Source: Alteromonas mediterranea DE
GTDB lineage: Bacteria > Pseudomonadota > Gammaproteobacteria > Enterobacterales > Alteromonadaceae
DNA length: 64,000 bases
Assembly (NCBI RefSeq): GCF_000020585.3
Contig: NC_011138.3
Location: 223,501 to 287,500, forward strand
Direction: 5' to 3'
Shown one piece after another: positions 1 to 8,443 of this stretch. The translations under genes and the position numbers were made by a program. Under the pieces are notes generated by a model. The model saw only the letters and a list, made by a program, of their open reading frames with translations, made no database searches and was not told where the DNA came from. Positions within the stretch are counted from its first letter, which is position 1. Every line of letters starts with the position of its first letter.

Positions 1-125
1 TGCCAATGACGTTCTAACGTGGCTCTTGAATAAATATAAACCGGCGTTCCGTGCTGAGCTGCAATATCAGAAACAGCGACCTCTTCAGCGTGAAGCTGAC
101 CTTGGCTGTAGGCGAAATAATCCAC
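1..125 (-). CDS. lysA: Diaminopimelate decarboxylase, N-terminal fragment (cut by window edge)
   Basis: Only the first 41 codons are inside the window. They read VDYFAYSQGQLHAEEVAVSD and then an AAQHGTPVYIYSRATLERH stretch, which matches the start of LysA, the PLP-dependent enzyme that decarboxylates meso-diaminopimelate to L-lysine. The GTG start at 125 shares one base with the TAG stop of the upstream lipoprotein gene (TAGTG). A GGAG lies about 10 nt before it. The overlap argues for translational coupling with the LptM-like gene, a common lptM-lysA arrangement in gammaproteobacteria. The catalytic part of the enzyme is outside the window. Confidence 0.85.
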   Translation of the reverse strand, partial: MDYFAYSQGQLHAEEVAVSDIAAQHGTPVYIYSRATLERHW

Positions 126-316
126 TAATTCTGCTCTCCAGAGGTAGGTGCGGGGAATGTGTTGTTTATGTCAGAAGACGAATCAGCGTCTTCAGAGGGC
201 GCTGGTTCAGCAGGGGTGTTTTGCGCAGGCGCTTCAGGAATATAGAGCGCTCCTTTGTAACCACAACCACCTAATGCCGTGAGCGTTAGCAAAAAAACAA
301 CTGACTTTTTAAGCAC
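125..316 (-). CDS. lptM: LptM (YifL)-like small lipoprotein
   Basis: A short lipoprotein with a basic start (LKKS), a hydrophobic core and a lipobox LTALGGC followed by GYKGALYIPEA. This matches the CGxKGPLYxP signature of the YifL/LptM family, which assists the LptDE outer-membrane LPS translocon in E. coli. The tail is rich in Pro, Ala, Glu and Ser. I chose the GTG at 316 because it gives a normal lipoprotein signal peptide. An ATG at 355 would add 13 residues (MIAAFIVFFAGFF) and a second hydrophobic stretch before the Lys pair, which is less likely. It lies directly upstream of lysA. Confidence 0.75.
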   Translation of the reverse strand: MLKKSVVFLLTLTALGGCGYKGALYIPEAPAQNTPAEPAPSEDADSSSDINNTFPAPTSGEQN

Positions 317-367
317 GAAAAATCCCGCGAAGAATACGATAAATGCCGCTATCATCGCATTGCGGTG

Positions 368-1435
368 TTAAATTGCAAGAGCCAATAATCGTTCTTGTGT
401 TTTATCGCCGTATTGAACGTTTTTCCAAAGGGCATCGCATAAGCGTTGGGTGTCAGAAAAGTCTCTGCGTTTAAGCCAGTCAATGAGGATGTTTGGGTTA
501 TCTGGAAACGTAATTGCTTCGTTTGCTGGTGCTTCCAGCCACTCTTCAACAATGTCAGTATCTAACTGAAAAAGCGTTTGGCACAAGTCCAATTGGTTAA
601 GCGTTAAAACGTTAGATAGCTGCTCAAACTGTCCGTGTAATGGCTTAATTAGAAGCTTTTTGCCCAGTTGCAGCGCTTCACTTGATAGCTCAAAGCCACC
701 GTTTGCAATGACACCACTACAATGTTGCAAGGCCTTCTGAAAATGTTTCTTCGACGTGGGGTGCCAGTGAATGTGACCTGCCTCTTTAACGTCTTCGATA
801 TTAGGATGGAAGCACTCAAACACTTGGTCGCTCAATGGCTCAAGCATTTGCTGTATATCTTCTATTTCCTCGAACGGTAAGTAGACCAGTACATGTCCGT
901 TGCCCGAGGTTAGTGCTGGTTTTTCTGCCACAAACGGCGGAATGATAGGTTGGTTGAAGTGGTACCAATGAACACCTAATTGAAGCTCCGTAGGGGCGAA
1001 TACCTTCATCAACAGGGCGTCAAAAATCGTATTGCCGCTTTTGGGAACATCGTAAGCAAACGCTGCTTGGTGACTGATGGATATTGAAGGTAACCCTTGG
1101 CGCTTAGCGGCCCATGCGGTGACAGGTTCAAAATCATTAACCAATAAATCGTATCCGTTGGTATCAAAGGCTTTAGCGTCTTTTAGAAGCTGGCTAATAT
1201 TCGCTTGTTTAACTGTGGCCCATTTGTCAACGCGACCGCCTTTGGTGATAAAGCTCAGCCCGGTGAAGGTTTGATAGTCACCAAATACATCCATGTCGAA
1301 ATACTTTTCTGGCGCACGGCCAGTAAAAACAAAATCTACGCTGACATCGTCGCGTTCGGCGAGGGCGGCAGCCATAATTCGCGCACGCGCAATGTGTCCA
1401 TTTCCGGTGCCTTGCACACCATACAATAATTTCAT
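368..1435 (-). CDS. MJ1255/VC2487-type glycosyltransferase
   Basis: A 355-residue GT-B type glycosyltransferase of the MJ1255/VC2487 family. The N-terminus carries the glycine-rich GVQGTGNGHIARA motif (residues 6-18), as in MurG/MGT-like enzymes. The C-terminal half carries CSGVIANGGFELSSEAL (about 239-255), followed by PLHGQFEQLSN (265-275), the expected nucleotide-sugar binding region. Donor and acceptor are unknown. There is no signal peptide, so it should act in the cytoplasm or at the inner membrane face. A GGGGT ribosome site precedes the ATG. It starts 1 nt after the PAP2 phosphatase stop, so the two are co-transcribed and may act on the same lipid-linked glycan. Confidence 0.8.
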   Translation of the reverse strand: MKLLYGVQGTGNGHIARARIMAAALAERDDVSVDFVFTGRAPEKYFDMDVFGDYQTFTGLSFITKGGRVDKWATVKQANISQLLKDAKAFDTNGYDLLVNDFEPVTAWAAKRQGLPSISISHQAAFAYDVPKSGNTIFDALLMKVFAPTELQLGVHWYHFNQPIIPPFVAEKPALTSGNGHVLVYLPFEEIEDIQQMLEPLSDQVFECFHPNIEDVKEAGHIHWHPTSKKHFQKALQHCSGVIANGGFELSSEALQLGKKLLIKPLHGQFEQLSNVLTLNQLDLCQTLFQLDTDIVEEWLEAPANEAITFPDNPNILIDWLKRRDFSDTQRLCDALWKNVQYGDKTQERLLALAI

Positions 1436-1436
1436 A

Positions 1437-1955
1437 CTACCCCAGAATGTAAATACTCAATGTCGCTATCGTGCAGCCAAGTAAGGTGCCGGCTATGACA
1501 TCAGATGGATAGTGCACACCTAACAACACGCGTGATAAACCAATCAGCGCCGCCCAACTATATGCAAGCACAGCGAAAGGAGGGTAATAGTGCGCAATAA
1601 TTGAAGCCATTAGCGTCGCTGCTGCAGTATGACCGGAAGGCAATGAAAACTTATCCGACGGTGTGACATGTGCCGTTAAATTCATTAGAAAATCGCAAGG
1701 GCGCGGGCGCTTGAACATTTTCTTAAGCAGCACATAAATAGGTAATTCAAGCGCATAAGCCATCAGCGCTGTATAAAGGAAGAGCTCTCCGTGCTCAGGC
1801 TCGAAAGCCCATAGCAGCATACCGATAACAAAATACAGATATCCATCGCCCGTTTTCGACAGCCAAATAATACTGCTGCAGTCTCTTTTCTGCGTCAGTC
1901 TATAAAGGCGATAAAATAAGTTAGTATCGTACTTGGTCAAGGATTTCATCAACAT
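1437..1955 (-). CDS. PAP2-family membrane phosphatase
   Basis: A 172-residue integral membrane protein with all three phosphatidic acid phosphatase type 2 motifs: KX6RP (KKMFKRPRP), PSGH (LPSGHTAA) and SRX5HX3D (SRVLLGVHYPSD). The family removes phosphate from lipid phosphates such as phosphatidate, undecaprenyl pyrophosphate or lipid A. The substrate here cannot be read from sequence. Pairing with the following glycosyltransferase suggests a lipid-linked glycan or glycolipid, but that is inference. An ATG at 1949 has a better spaced AAGG than the one at 1955, so the protein may start two codons later. Confidence 0.85.
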   Translation of the reverse strand: MLMKSLTKYDTNLFYRLYRLTQKRDCSSIIWLSKTGDGYLYFVIGMLLWAFEPEHGELFLYTALMAYALELPIYVLLKKMFKRPRPCDFLMNLTAHVTPSDKFSLPSGHTAAATLMASIIAHYYPPFAVLAYSWAALIGLSRVLLGVHYPSDVIAGTLLGCTIATLSIYILG

Positions 1956-2300
1956 CGCCTTGTCCCCTATCGGTTAATTACTGTACAGGCTAAAGTTTGT
2001 CTGTGACCAGTGGGTGACGAAAAAAAGAAACTTTTTTGACAGCACGCTTCTTCTCACTCTCCATTACAGCGCTTTTTAAAACTACAGATTGGTGTGGTTA
2101 AAAGCTAAGCAAAATACGTGCTCATGTGATGGCTTAAAGGTCTACTTCATGAACTTTATTGATGAATGGTAAAAATTCGACGAAAGGCGTTAAATCAAAC
2201 GTTTGCATCACTACATTTAATGCTATGCTAGGTCAAGAGGTGCAATTAGCGCTTTGTTTTCAACTAATTTTAGTCTTCTCAATTTTAGTAAGGCAGAACA
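1956..2300. other. Intergenic region between divergent PAP2 gene and rraA
   Basis: 345 bp with no convincing ORF. It must contain promoters for the minus-strand PAP2 operon and for rraA. The PurR-box-like palindrome at 2193-2208 and an extended -10-like element (TGC TATGCT) at 2221-2229 face rraA. A TTGACA at about 2036 is a possible -35 element, but I found no well placed -10. Confidence 0.5.
2193..2208 (+). promoter_or_regulatory. PurR-box-like palindrome upstream of rraA
   Basis: AATCAAACGTTTGCAT agrees at 13 of 16 positions with the E. coli PurR operator consensus ACGCAAACGTTTGCGT, and its core CAAACGTTTG is a perfect palindrome. It lies 93 bp before the rraA ATG and overlaps the region expected for a -35 element, with an extended -10-like TGC TATGCT 15 bp downstream. 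LacI-family repressors other than PurR bind similar sequences, so the regulator is uncertain. Confidence 0.3.
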
Positions 2301-2786
2301 ATGGAATACAACACATCTGAATTATGCGATTTGTTTGCTGATAGCGTGGACGTGGTAGACCCGATTTTCGCGAGCTTTGGCGGCAGGTATTCCTTCGGTG
2401 GCGAAATAACCACGGTTAAGTGTTTTGAAGATAGGGGGCTTATTGATCGCGTGCTTGCTCAGCCTGGTGCTGGAAAAGTATTGCTTATCGATGGTGGTGG
2501 CTCAAGTCGTAGGGCTTTGTTTGATGCATCATCTGCTCAGGTTGCTATCGACAATGATTGGGAAGGCGTAGTTATTTACGGCAGCGTACGTGAAGTGGAT
2601 AGCCTGGCAGAACTTGATATAGGCGTATTAGCTGTAGCTGCTATTCCTGTGAATGCCGAATGCGAAAGTGTTGGCGAAGTAGACCTGCCGGTGAATTTTG
2701 GTGGCGTGACATTTTTGCCTGAAGACCATCTTTATGCCGATAGCACAGGCGTTATTCTTTCTCCTGAGCCGCTAGATTTAGATTAA
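2301..2786 (+). CDS. rraA: Ribonuclease E activity regulator A
   Basis: 161 residues, the same length as E. coli RraA, with the typical start [12 protein letters not shown] and central region [16 protein letters not shown] and [10 protein letters not shown]. RraA binds the C-terminal degradosome scaffold of RNase E and inhibits mRNA decay. The fold is related to class II aldolases of the HMG/CHA family but lacks aldolase function in this clade. The gene stands alone between divergent and convergent neighbours and is followed by a strong bidirectional hairpin. Confidence 0.93.
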   Translation: MEYNTSELCDLFADSVDVVDPIFASFGGRYSFGGEITTVKCFEDRGLIDRVLAQPGAGKVLLIDGGGSSRRALFDASSAQVAIDNDWEGVVIYGSVREVDSLAELDIGVLAVAAIPVNAECESVGEVDLPVNFGGVTFLPEDHLYADSTGVILSPEPLDLD

Positions 2787-2833
2787 CGCTCGCACGCGAG
2801 AAGACGCTAGCTGCTTTGAAAAACAAAGAAATA

Positions 2834-2866
2834 GAAACGGAGGCATCATGCCTCCGTTTCTATTTC
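2834..2866. terminator. Bidirectional terminator between rraA and S1/P1 nuclease
   Basis: A perfect 12-bp stem, GAAACGGAGGCA (2834-2845) and its complement (2849-2860), with a 3-nt loop. A T-rich tract follows on the plus side, and an A-rich tract precedes it (T-rich on the minus strand). It sits between the convergent ends of rraA and the nuclease gene. Confidence 0.8.
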
Positions 2867-2918
2867 CGCCTACCACTATTTAAGCGTGGCCTGCGCCGGT
2901 ATACCTGATGTGAAACTA

Positions 2919-3725
2919 CTAATTTGATTCGTCAAACACTTGGTTCAGATACATAGCAATGCGAATGCCCGCCATTTGTAAACGCTTTTTAGCGGTAGGC
3001 AAATGGTTGTACAAATAATCGTAGCTCATGTTATTCGCATCTTCTGGATAAATGGTATCGCGAATAGCGGTGCTTTCTTCAATCCACACCATAGGGTCGG
3101 TGGTTGCCCAACTGCGAATTTCTTTTGTGCCTATCGTTTTTGTTAGCCATTGTGTCCATTCTGAGTAAGACAAGTCGCGCTGGTCTAGCATTTGCGAATC
3201 CCAAACGCGGTGAAGATTAGAGTCTTGCCAGAAGAAACGCACTTTTACGTCGTTGCCACCACGGTCAGTGCCGTTGCCTGCGTGAAGAGGTTGATGAAGA
3301 TCGCCAATAATGTGTACGATAAACTGAAGTGCTAAGCGCTTTTCTTCAACACTGGCTGTGTCGCTTTTTAGGGTTTCGGTAAATTGCTTTAAAGCGGTAA
3401 CCGCATCACCTTGTTTAGGTGCACTTACTTCATTATACGTTGTGCCCTCAGGCACAGTCACATAATGCCAAGGGCTAGCTGTTTTTTGCCAAAATTCGCT
3501 GGGGTTCGAGCGCATTTCATCTGCATGGGTAGAAGCTTCTGCTAACGAGCCATGAGGCAGTAGTTCCATAAGTGCGGCTTGTGATAGCGGGCTAAGGTAC
3601 TGCTCGGCGATAGCGCCGGTTACTCGGTGGCCCGTTTGGCCCCAGCCAAAGGCGGGTGAAGCAACGCAAAGTGTTAAAAGGGTGCTCAGCGCAACAGCGC
3701 ACGTCCTGTTTGCAAACGCGAACAT
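2919..3725 (-). CDS. Secreted S1/P1-type zinc nuclease
   Basis: 268 residues with a signal peptide ending ...SPAFG, after which the mature protein starts at Trp28 (WGQTGHR). This is the N-terminal Trp zinc ligand typical of S1/P1 nucleases. Further trinuclear zinc ligands are visible: HADE, HYV, HIIGDLHQPLH, GGND and HRVWD. The family cleaves single-stranded DNA/RNA and 3'-nucleotides, so a role in extracellular or periplasmic nucleic-acid scavenging for phosphate or nucleosides is likely. It starts 2 nt after the ubiX stop with an AGAGGT ribosome site, as the last gene of mpl-ubiX-nuclease. Confidence 0.9.
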   Translation of the reverse strand: MFAFANRTCAVALSTLLTLCVASPAFGWGQTGHRVTGAIAEQYLSPLSQAALMELLPHGSLAEASTHADEMRSNPSEFWQKTASPWHYVTVPEGTTYNEVSAPKQGDAVTALKQFTETLKSDTASVEEKRLALQFIVHIIGDLHQPLHAGNGTDRGGNDVKVRFFWQDSNLHRVWDSQMLDQRDLSYSEWTQWLTKTIGTKEIRSWATTDPMVWIEESTAIRDTIYPEDANNMSYDYLYNHLPTAKKRLQMAGIRIAMYLNQVFDESN

Positions 3726-3727
3726 GG

Positions 3728-4360
3728 TTATACCTCTGAATGTTTAGACGATTGGTAGCCCCACCTGGCGACAAGAGATTGTTCTATGCCAAGATGGTCA
3801 AGTATACGCGCCACGACAAAGTCCACTAAGTCTTCGATAGTTTTCGGATTGTGATAGAAGCCTGGCGCGGCGGGCATAATAGTAGCACCCATTTGCGAAA
3901 GCTTGAGCATATTTTCTAAATGGATAGAAGAAAGCGGCATCTCACGTGGCACCAATATAAGTTGCCCTCGCTCTTTAAGCACTACGTCAGCCGCTCGCTC
4001 AATCAAGTTGTCGCTTGCGCCAATACTAATGGCCGATAAGGTGCCGGTTGAGCAGGGGCATACCACCATTTTCGACGGTGCGGCTGAACCTGAAGCCACA
4101 GGAGAAAACCATTCCTCTTTACCAAATACTTTGATTTGATCGGGCTTAGCATCGCAGTGTTTGCTAAAAAAAGCGGCAGCATCTTCAGGACGCGCTGGAA
4201 TTTTTACGTCCTCTTCGGTAGCAAAAACAACCTTCGCGGCTGAAGAGATAAGAACAAATACTTGATAGTCAGCATTAACCAGTGACTTCAATAGCGTAAG
4301 TGCGTACGGCGCGCCAGACGCGCCCGTAATAGCAAGCGTAACTTGCTTGTCGTGTTTCAT
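3728..4360 (-). CDS. ubiX: Flavin prenyltransferase UbiX
   Basis: A 210-residue UbiX/Pad1-family protein. Visible motifs are [11 protein letters not shown] near the N-terminus (FMN phosphate binding), [14 protein letters not shown] in the middle, and [16 protein letters not shown] with [11 protein letters not shown], the prenyl donor site. It makes prenylated FMN, the cofactor of the UbiD decarboxylase in ubiquinone synthesis. The ATG has an AGAGG ribosome site. It lies 73 nt downstream of mpl, a frequent neighbour pair in gammaproteobacteria. Confidence 0.93.
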   Translation of the reverse strand: MKHDKQVTLAITGASGAPYALTLLKSLVNADYQVFVLISSAAKVVFATEEDVKIPARPEDAAAFFSKHCDAKPDQIKVFGKEEWFSPVASGSAAPSKMVVCPCSTGTLSAISIGASDNLIERAADVVLKERGQLILVPREMPLSSIHLENMLKLSQMGATIMPAAPGFYHNPKTIEDLVDFVVARILDHLGIEQSLVARWGYQSSKHSEV

Positions 4361-4433
4361 TACATTGCCTCTGTAGGCACTACGTCTGAGTATTAGCTTT
4401 TTTAGCTGTAGCTAATTTTAAGACTCGTGCTTT

Positions 4434-5792
4434 CTATAATTTAAATTTCGACGCTAAGGCATCTAAAATTCGGCCGTGGATCCCTTCGAAACTGCCGTTA
4501 CTCATCACAAGTATGTGATCGCCTGGTTGTGCTACGTTGCAAACGCCCTGAACGATCTTCTCTACACCTTTGAAGCACTGAGTTGGCGCGTTACTGTGAG
4601 CAACCGAGTCAACTAGCGACCAGTCCATTCCCTCTGGTTCGTAAAGGTAAACCTCATCTGCTTTTTGCCACGAATTTGCTAATGTATCTTTGTAAATGCC
4701 CATTTTCATGGTGTTTGAGCGAGGCTCTAGCACCGCCAAAATTCGCGCATTACCCACTTTTTTGCGAAGACCATCTAACGTGGTGGCTATCGCTGTAGGG
4801 TGGTGAGCAAAGTCATCATAAAGCGTAATACCATTTACCTCGCCTTTTACTTCCATTCTGCGTTTAACATTTTTAAACAGAGATAGCGCGTCAATGGCAT
4901 CCGTTAGGGTGACACCTGCGTGGTGCGCTGCGGCGATTGCCATCAGCCCGTTGTCTACGTTGTGTTGACCAACGAGTGACCAGTTAACGGTACCGACTAT
5001 AACGCCGTTATGTAGAACGTTGAACTCACTGCCGTCTTTTTTAAGTAGTTCAGCATGCCATTCTTTGCCTAGTGATTGGCGCGAGGACCAGCAGCCTCGT
5101 TTAAGCATATCTTCAATAGAAGGCGTGTTATTAGGGGTAAGTATTAGGCCGTTTTCAGGTACCATTCTCACTAAATGATGGAACTGGGTTTGAATGGCCG
5201 CAAGGTCAGCAAAGATATCGGCATGGTCGAATTCAAGGTTATTGATCACCAAAGTCTTAGGGCGATAGTGCACAAACTTAGAGCGCTTGTCGAAAAACGC
5301 ACTGTCGTATTCATCGGCCTCGATAACGAAAAAGGGGCTGTCACCCACGCGTGCCGACACACCAAAATTCTCCGGAACGCCGCCAATCAAATAGCCTGGG
5401 TTAAGGCCCGCGTGTTCTAAAATCCACGCAACCATGCTGCTTGTTGTGGTTTTCCCGTGAGTACCTGATAGACCAATCACCCAGCGATCTTTAAGCAGGT
5501 TATCCAGCAGCCATTGGGGGCCGCTAGTGTAGGGCAGGTTGCGATTGAGTACATACTCAACGGCGGGGTTTCCACGGGACATAGCGTTACCAATCACCAC
5601 CATATCAGGCGCTGGGTCAAACTGGCTTTTACAGTAGCCTTCGGTAAGCTCGATGCCTAATGCTTCTAACTGTGTGCTCATGGGTGGATAAACGTTTTTA
5701 TCTGACCCTGTAACTTTGTGGCCTAGTGACTTAGCAATGGCGGCGATGCCACCCATAAAACTTCCACAAATGCCTAAAATGTGTACATGCAT
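4434..5792 (-). CDS. mpl: UDP-N-acetylmuramate:L-Ala-gamma-D-Glu-meso-DAP ligase
   Basis: A Mur-ligase family enzyme that reattaches the recycled murein tripeptide to UDP-MurNAc. It begins MHVHILGICGSFMGGIA, as in E. coli Mpl, has the ATP loop GLSGTHGKTTTSSM and the later motif YDDFAHHPTAI. With the ATG at 5792 it is 452 residues, close to the usual 457. The frame is open back to an ATG at 5816, but the family N-terminus and an AGAG about 8 nt upstream favour 5792. It heads the mpl-ubiX-nuclease set. Confidence 0.93.
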   Translation of the reverse strand: MHVHILGICGSFMGGIAAIAKSLGHKVTGSDKNVYPPMSTQLEALGIELTEGYCKSQFDPAPDMVVIGNAMSRGNPAVEYVLNRNLPYTSGPQWLLDNLLKDRWVIGLSGTHGKTTTSSMVAWILEHAGLNPGYLIGGVPENFGVSARVGDSPFFVIEADEYDSAFFDKRSKFVHYRPKTLVINNLEFDHADIFADLAAIQTQFHHLVRMVPENGLILTPNNTPSIEDMLKRGCWSSRQSLGKEWHAELLKKDGSEFNVLHNGVIVGTVNWSLVGQHNVDNGLMAIAAAHHAGVTLTDAIDALSLFKNVKRRMEVKGEVNGITLYDDFAHHPTAIATTLDGLRKKVGNARILAVLEPRSNTMKMGIYKDTLANSWQKADEVYLYEPEGMDWSLVDSVAHSNAPTQCFKGVEKIVQGVCNVAQPGDHILVMSNGSFEGIHGRILDALASKFKL

Positions 5793-5969
5793 AGCGCATT
5801 CTCTATGAATTATCATGTTGTTGGCGATACTGTATCAGAACCTCATGGCGTATAGATAATTCAATTTTCTTCACCGGGTTAATGCGTTAATCCTTTATAC
5901 AACGCAGCGCTTAAAAAATTTCACAACATTCAAACTGGTATGGTGTGTGTATGACATTTTACTGGTGTG

Positions 5970-5998
5970 TTCCACTTAACCAAGAACACGGTTACAAT
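5970..5998 (+). promoter_or_regulatory. Candidate sigma-70 promoter of fbp
   Basis: TTCCAC (5970-5975) and TACAAT (5993-5998) are separated by 17 bp, 108 bp before the fbp ATG. The predicted start near 6005 falls in the inverted repeat at 6004-6024. This is pattern recognition only. The 5793-6105 gap holds nothing else I can support. Confidence 0.45.
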
Positions 5999-6003
5999 CT
6001 AAC

Positions 6004-6024
6004 CACAGGTGACTACCACCTGTG
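6004..6024 (+). repeat. Inverted repeat at the predicted fbp transcription start
   Basis: CACAGGTG (6004-6011) and its exact complement CACCTGTG (6017-6024) with a 5-nt spacer. The position just after the candidate -10 element suits either a repressor site or a hairpin at the mRNA 5' end. No regulator can be named. Confidence 0.4.
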
Positions 6025-6105
6025 TGCTTTCAGTTAAAAGCCAGTAAGGAAAGCTGAGCAACTGTAAGTACAACACCCTACACACGAAAAAAAGGCTTAC
6101 ACTTA

Positions 6106-7083
6106 ATGAAACGTTTAAATTCCCAATTGCAACAAGATGGTGCACCGCTTGAGTTAATTTTACTCATTCGTACACTGCTAGCGGGCTGTAAAGAAATTTC
6201 TTTCCGCGTGAGTCAAGGCGCACTTGCTGGCGTGCTCGGTTCAACCCTTTCAGAAAACGTACAGGGCGAAACACAGAAAAAGCTCGACGTTATCTCTAAC
6301 CACATACTAAAAGACACGCTTAGGGAATCTGGCTACGTTAAAGCCATTTCGTCTGAAGAAGAAGATGATGTTGTGCCTTGTGATCCTGAAGGTAAGTATT
6401 TAGTTAGCTTCGACCCGCTTGATGGTTCGTCAAATACCGAAATTAATAGCCTTATCGGTACCATATTTTCTATTACCCATGCGCCGCAGTGGATGAAACC
6501 AGACGACCCGTCGGCATTTCTACAGCCTGGTACGCAAATGGTTGCGGCAGGTTACGTGCTTTATGGCCCATCAACCATGCTTGCATTGACCACAGGTCGC
6601 GGCACACATATTTATACCCTTGATAAAACCCACGGTGGTTTCCTGCTTACTCACCCAAATATTCAGGTGCCAGAACAAACCTCTGAGTTCTCGATTAACG
6701 CCTCTAATCAGCGTCATTGGGAGCCGGCAATGCAGGCATACATTGCCGATCTTCTTGCAGGTAAAGATGGCCCTCGAGGCAAAAACTTTAATATGCGCTG
6801 GGTAGCGGCAATGGTGGGGGATATTCACCGCTTGCTATGTCGTGGCGGCATTTTTATGTATCCGTTTGATAACAGAGACCCGTCAAAGCCGGGTAAGTTA
6901 CGTTTGCTGTATGAAGCCAACCCAATGGCGTTTTTGATGGAACAAGCCGGGGGTAAAGCGGAAACCGGCACCGGGCGAATTCTAGAAGTAATGCCTGAAG
7001 AAATTCACCAGCGTGTACCCTGCATTATCGGCTCTAAAGAAGAAGTTGATATGTGCTTAAGCTACAACGACAACGCGAAGTAA
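6106..7083 (+). CDS. fbp: Class 1 fructose-1,6-bisphosphatase
   Basis: A 325-residue class 1 FBPase that hydrolyses fructose 1,6-bisphosphate to fructose 6-phosphate in gluconeogenesis. Metal and substrate motifs are visible: SSEEEDD, the signature [11 protein letters not shown], the later [12 protein letters not shown] and the substrate-loop region [17 protein letters not shown]. Length and order are normal for the bacterial enzyme. It is monocistronic, with a hairpin terminator before ppa. Upstream lie a plausible promoter and an inverted repeat. Confidence 0.95.
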
Positions 7084-7090
7084 TGGAAAA

Positions 7091-7118
7091 AATGGCCCTG
7101 ATGGGCCATTTGGTTTTT
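7091..7118 (+). terminator. Rho-independent terminator of fbp
   Basis: Stem AATGGCCC (7091-7098) / GGGCCATT (7103-7110) with a TGAT loop, followed by TGGTTTTT, 8 nt after the fbp stop. Confidence 0.8.
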
Positions 7119-7247
7119 AAAAAGCAGCAAAATTTAACTAAAAATAAAGAGATTAGTACGACATGGGTCGTAAAGCGTTTTTATTTTGCCGCTGTCACCG
7201 TATACTTACGACCAAAATTTTTAATCTATCATTGAAAGGACCTAAGA

Positions 7248-7778
7248 ATGAGCTTGAGTGCAATTTCTGCTGGTAAAAACGTACCAGACGAAGTAAATGT
7301 GATCATCGAAATTCCAGCGCACGCTGACCCGGTGAAGTACGAAGTAGATAAAGACTCAGGTGCACTATTTGTTGACCGCTTTATGGCAACTTGCATGCAC
7401 TATCCAACAAACTACGGTTATGTAAACAACACATTGTCTGAAGACGGTGACCCAGTTGACGTTCTAGTGATGACACCATTCCCACTACTTGCGGGTTCTG
7501 TTATCAAATGTCGTCCAGTTGGCGTACTAAACATGACTGACGAGTCTGGTAAAGATGCAAAAGTACTAGCGGTTCCTGTAGACAAGCTTTCTACTATTTA
7601 CCGTGACGTTAAAGAAATTGCAGACGTACCTCCGCTTCTTCTTAAGCAAATTGAGCATTTCTTCGAGCATTATAAAGATCTTGAAGAAGGCAAATGGGTG
7701 AAGATTGACGGTTGGGCCGACGCTGCAGCTGCAAAAGAAGAAATTACCGCAAGCATCGCGCGTTTCGAAGCAGAATAA
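7248..7778 (+). CDS. ppa: Inorganic pyrophosphatase, family I
   Basis: A 176-residue soluble family I pyrophosphatase that splits PPi to phosphate. Catalytic signatures are visible: the Lys/Glu-rich start ([11 protein letters not shown]), HYPTNYGYV, the acidic metal-binding [10 protein letters not shown] and the Lys-rich [10 protein letters not shown]. Length matches E. coli Ppa. A clear GAAAGGA ribosome site precedes the ATG. It is flanked on both sides by terminators, so it is a single transcription unit. Confidence 0.96.
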   Translation: MSLSAISAGKNVPDEVNVIIEIPAHADPVKYEVDKDSGALFVDRFMATCMHYPTNYGYVNNTLSEDGDPVDVLVMTPFPLLAGSVIKCRPVGVLNMTDESGKDAKVLAVPVDKLSTIYRDVKEIADVPPLLLKQIEHFFEHYKDLEEGKWVKIDGWADAAAAKEEITASIARFEAE

Positions 7779-7802
7779 TTCACGCTGCTTTAAATTGATG
7801 AT

Positions 7803-7835
7803 ACAAAGGGCTGGTGTAATACCAGCCCTTTTTGT
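7803..7835 (+). terminator. Rho-independent terminator of ppa
   Basis: Stem AAAGGGCTGGT (7805-7815) / ACCAGCCCTTT (7821-7831) with a 5-nt loop and a continuing T run. Confidence 0.88.
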
Positions 7836-7919
7836 ATGTGGCTAAAAAGTGAAGATTGAAAACGACAAGCAAAAGCCGATACAAAAAAGCGAACAAAATA
7901 CTCAACGATAGAGAGCAGT

Positions 7920-8417
7920 ATGATCCACCATAAATTATCCATGACTTCATTGTTTGCTGTAATAATGATGGTTGTAACTTTCAACGCACTGGCAGATGAA
8001 GCGCCTGTAAAAGCTCCTGTAGAGGTATATTGGGAAGACTTGGTGCCCGAGGGCTTTAATGAGCTCGCGCCACCTTCAGTTCAACACAATGGCGAGATGA
8101 GTCAGCTTCAGCCTGACGCACCCGTTGTCGATACCTTTGATGGTAAACGGGTGAAAATCCCGGGTTTTGTTGTGCCGCTAGAAGGTACGGCAGAGCTAAC
8201 CACTGAGTTCTTACTTGTTCCATATTTCGGAGCCTGTATCCATGTGCCCCCACCGCCGTCTAATCAAATTGTTTACGTAAAATTTGAAGAAGGTGTGCGC
8301 ATAGATAATATTTACGATGCAATTTGGGTAACCGGCGAACTGTCGACTGACGGTTGGAAAGGCGACATTGCGTCTGTAGGTTATCGCTTGACGGGCGAAG
8401 CGGTTGAAGGGTTCTAA
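7920..8417 (+). CDS. Periplasmic DUF3299 protein
   Basis: 165 residues with a signal peptide (hydrophobic core LFAVIMMVVTFNALA, cleavage after ALA). The mature part has the DUF3299 pattern: YWEDLVPEGF, then KRVKIPGFVVPLEG and the conserved FLLVPYFGACIHVPPPPSNQ followed by VYV. The CIH cysteine and histidine look like a metal or haem-proximal site, but function is not established for the family. Members often occur beside ABC-type lipoprotein or metal exporters; that context is absent here. It is convergent with the 2OG oxygenase gene. Confidence 0.8.
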   Translation: MIHHKLSMTSLFAVIMMVVTFNALADEAPVKAPVEVYWEDLVPEGFNELAPPSVQHNGEMSQLQPDAPVVDTFDGKRVKIPGFVVPLEGTAELTTEFLLVPYFGACIHVPPPPSNQIVYVKFEEGVRIDNIYDAIWVTGELSTDGWKGDIASVGYRLTGEAVEGF

Positions 8418-8421
8418 CAAA

Positions 8422-8443
8422 AGCTAGCCTTAGTAGGCTAGCT
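8422..8443 (-). terminator. Terminator of the 2OG oxygenase gene, overlapping its stop codon
   Basis: A perfect 9-bp stem AGCTAGCCT (8422-8430) / AGGCTAGCT (8435-8443). Read on the minus strand it is followed by TTTTGTT. The stem begins inside the last codons of the minus-strand gene, and the hairpin lies just beyond the plus-strand DUF3299 stop, so it may serve both. Confidence 0.6.
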
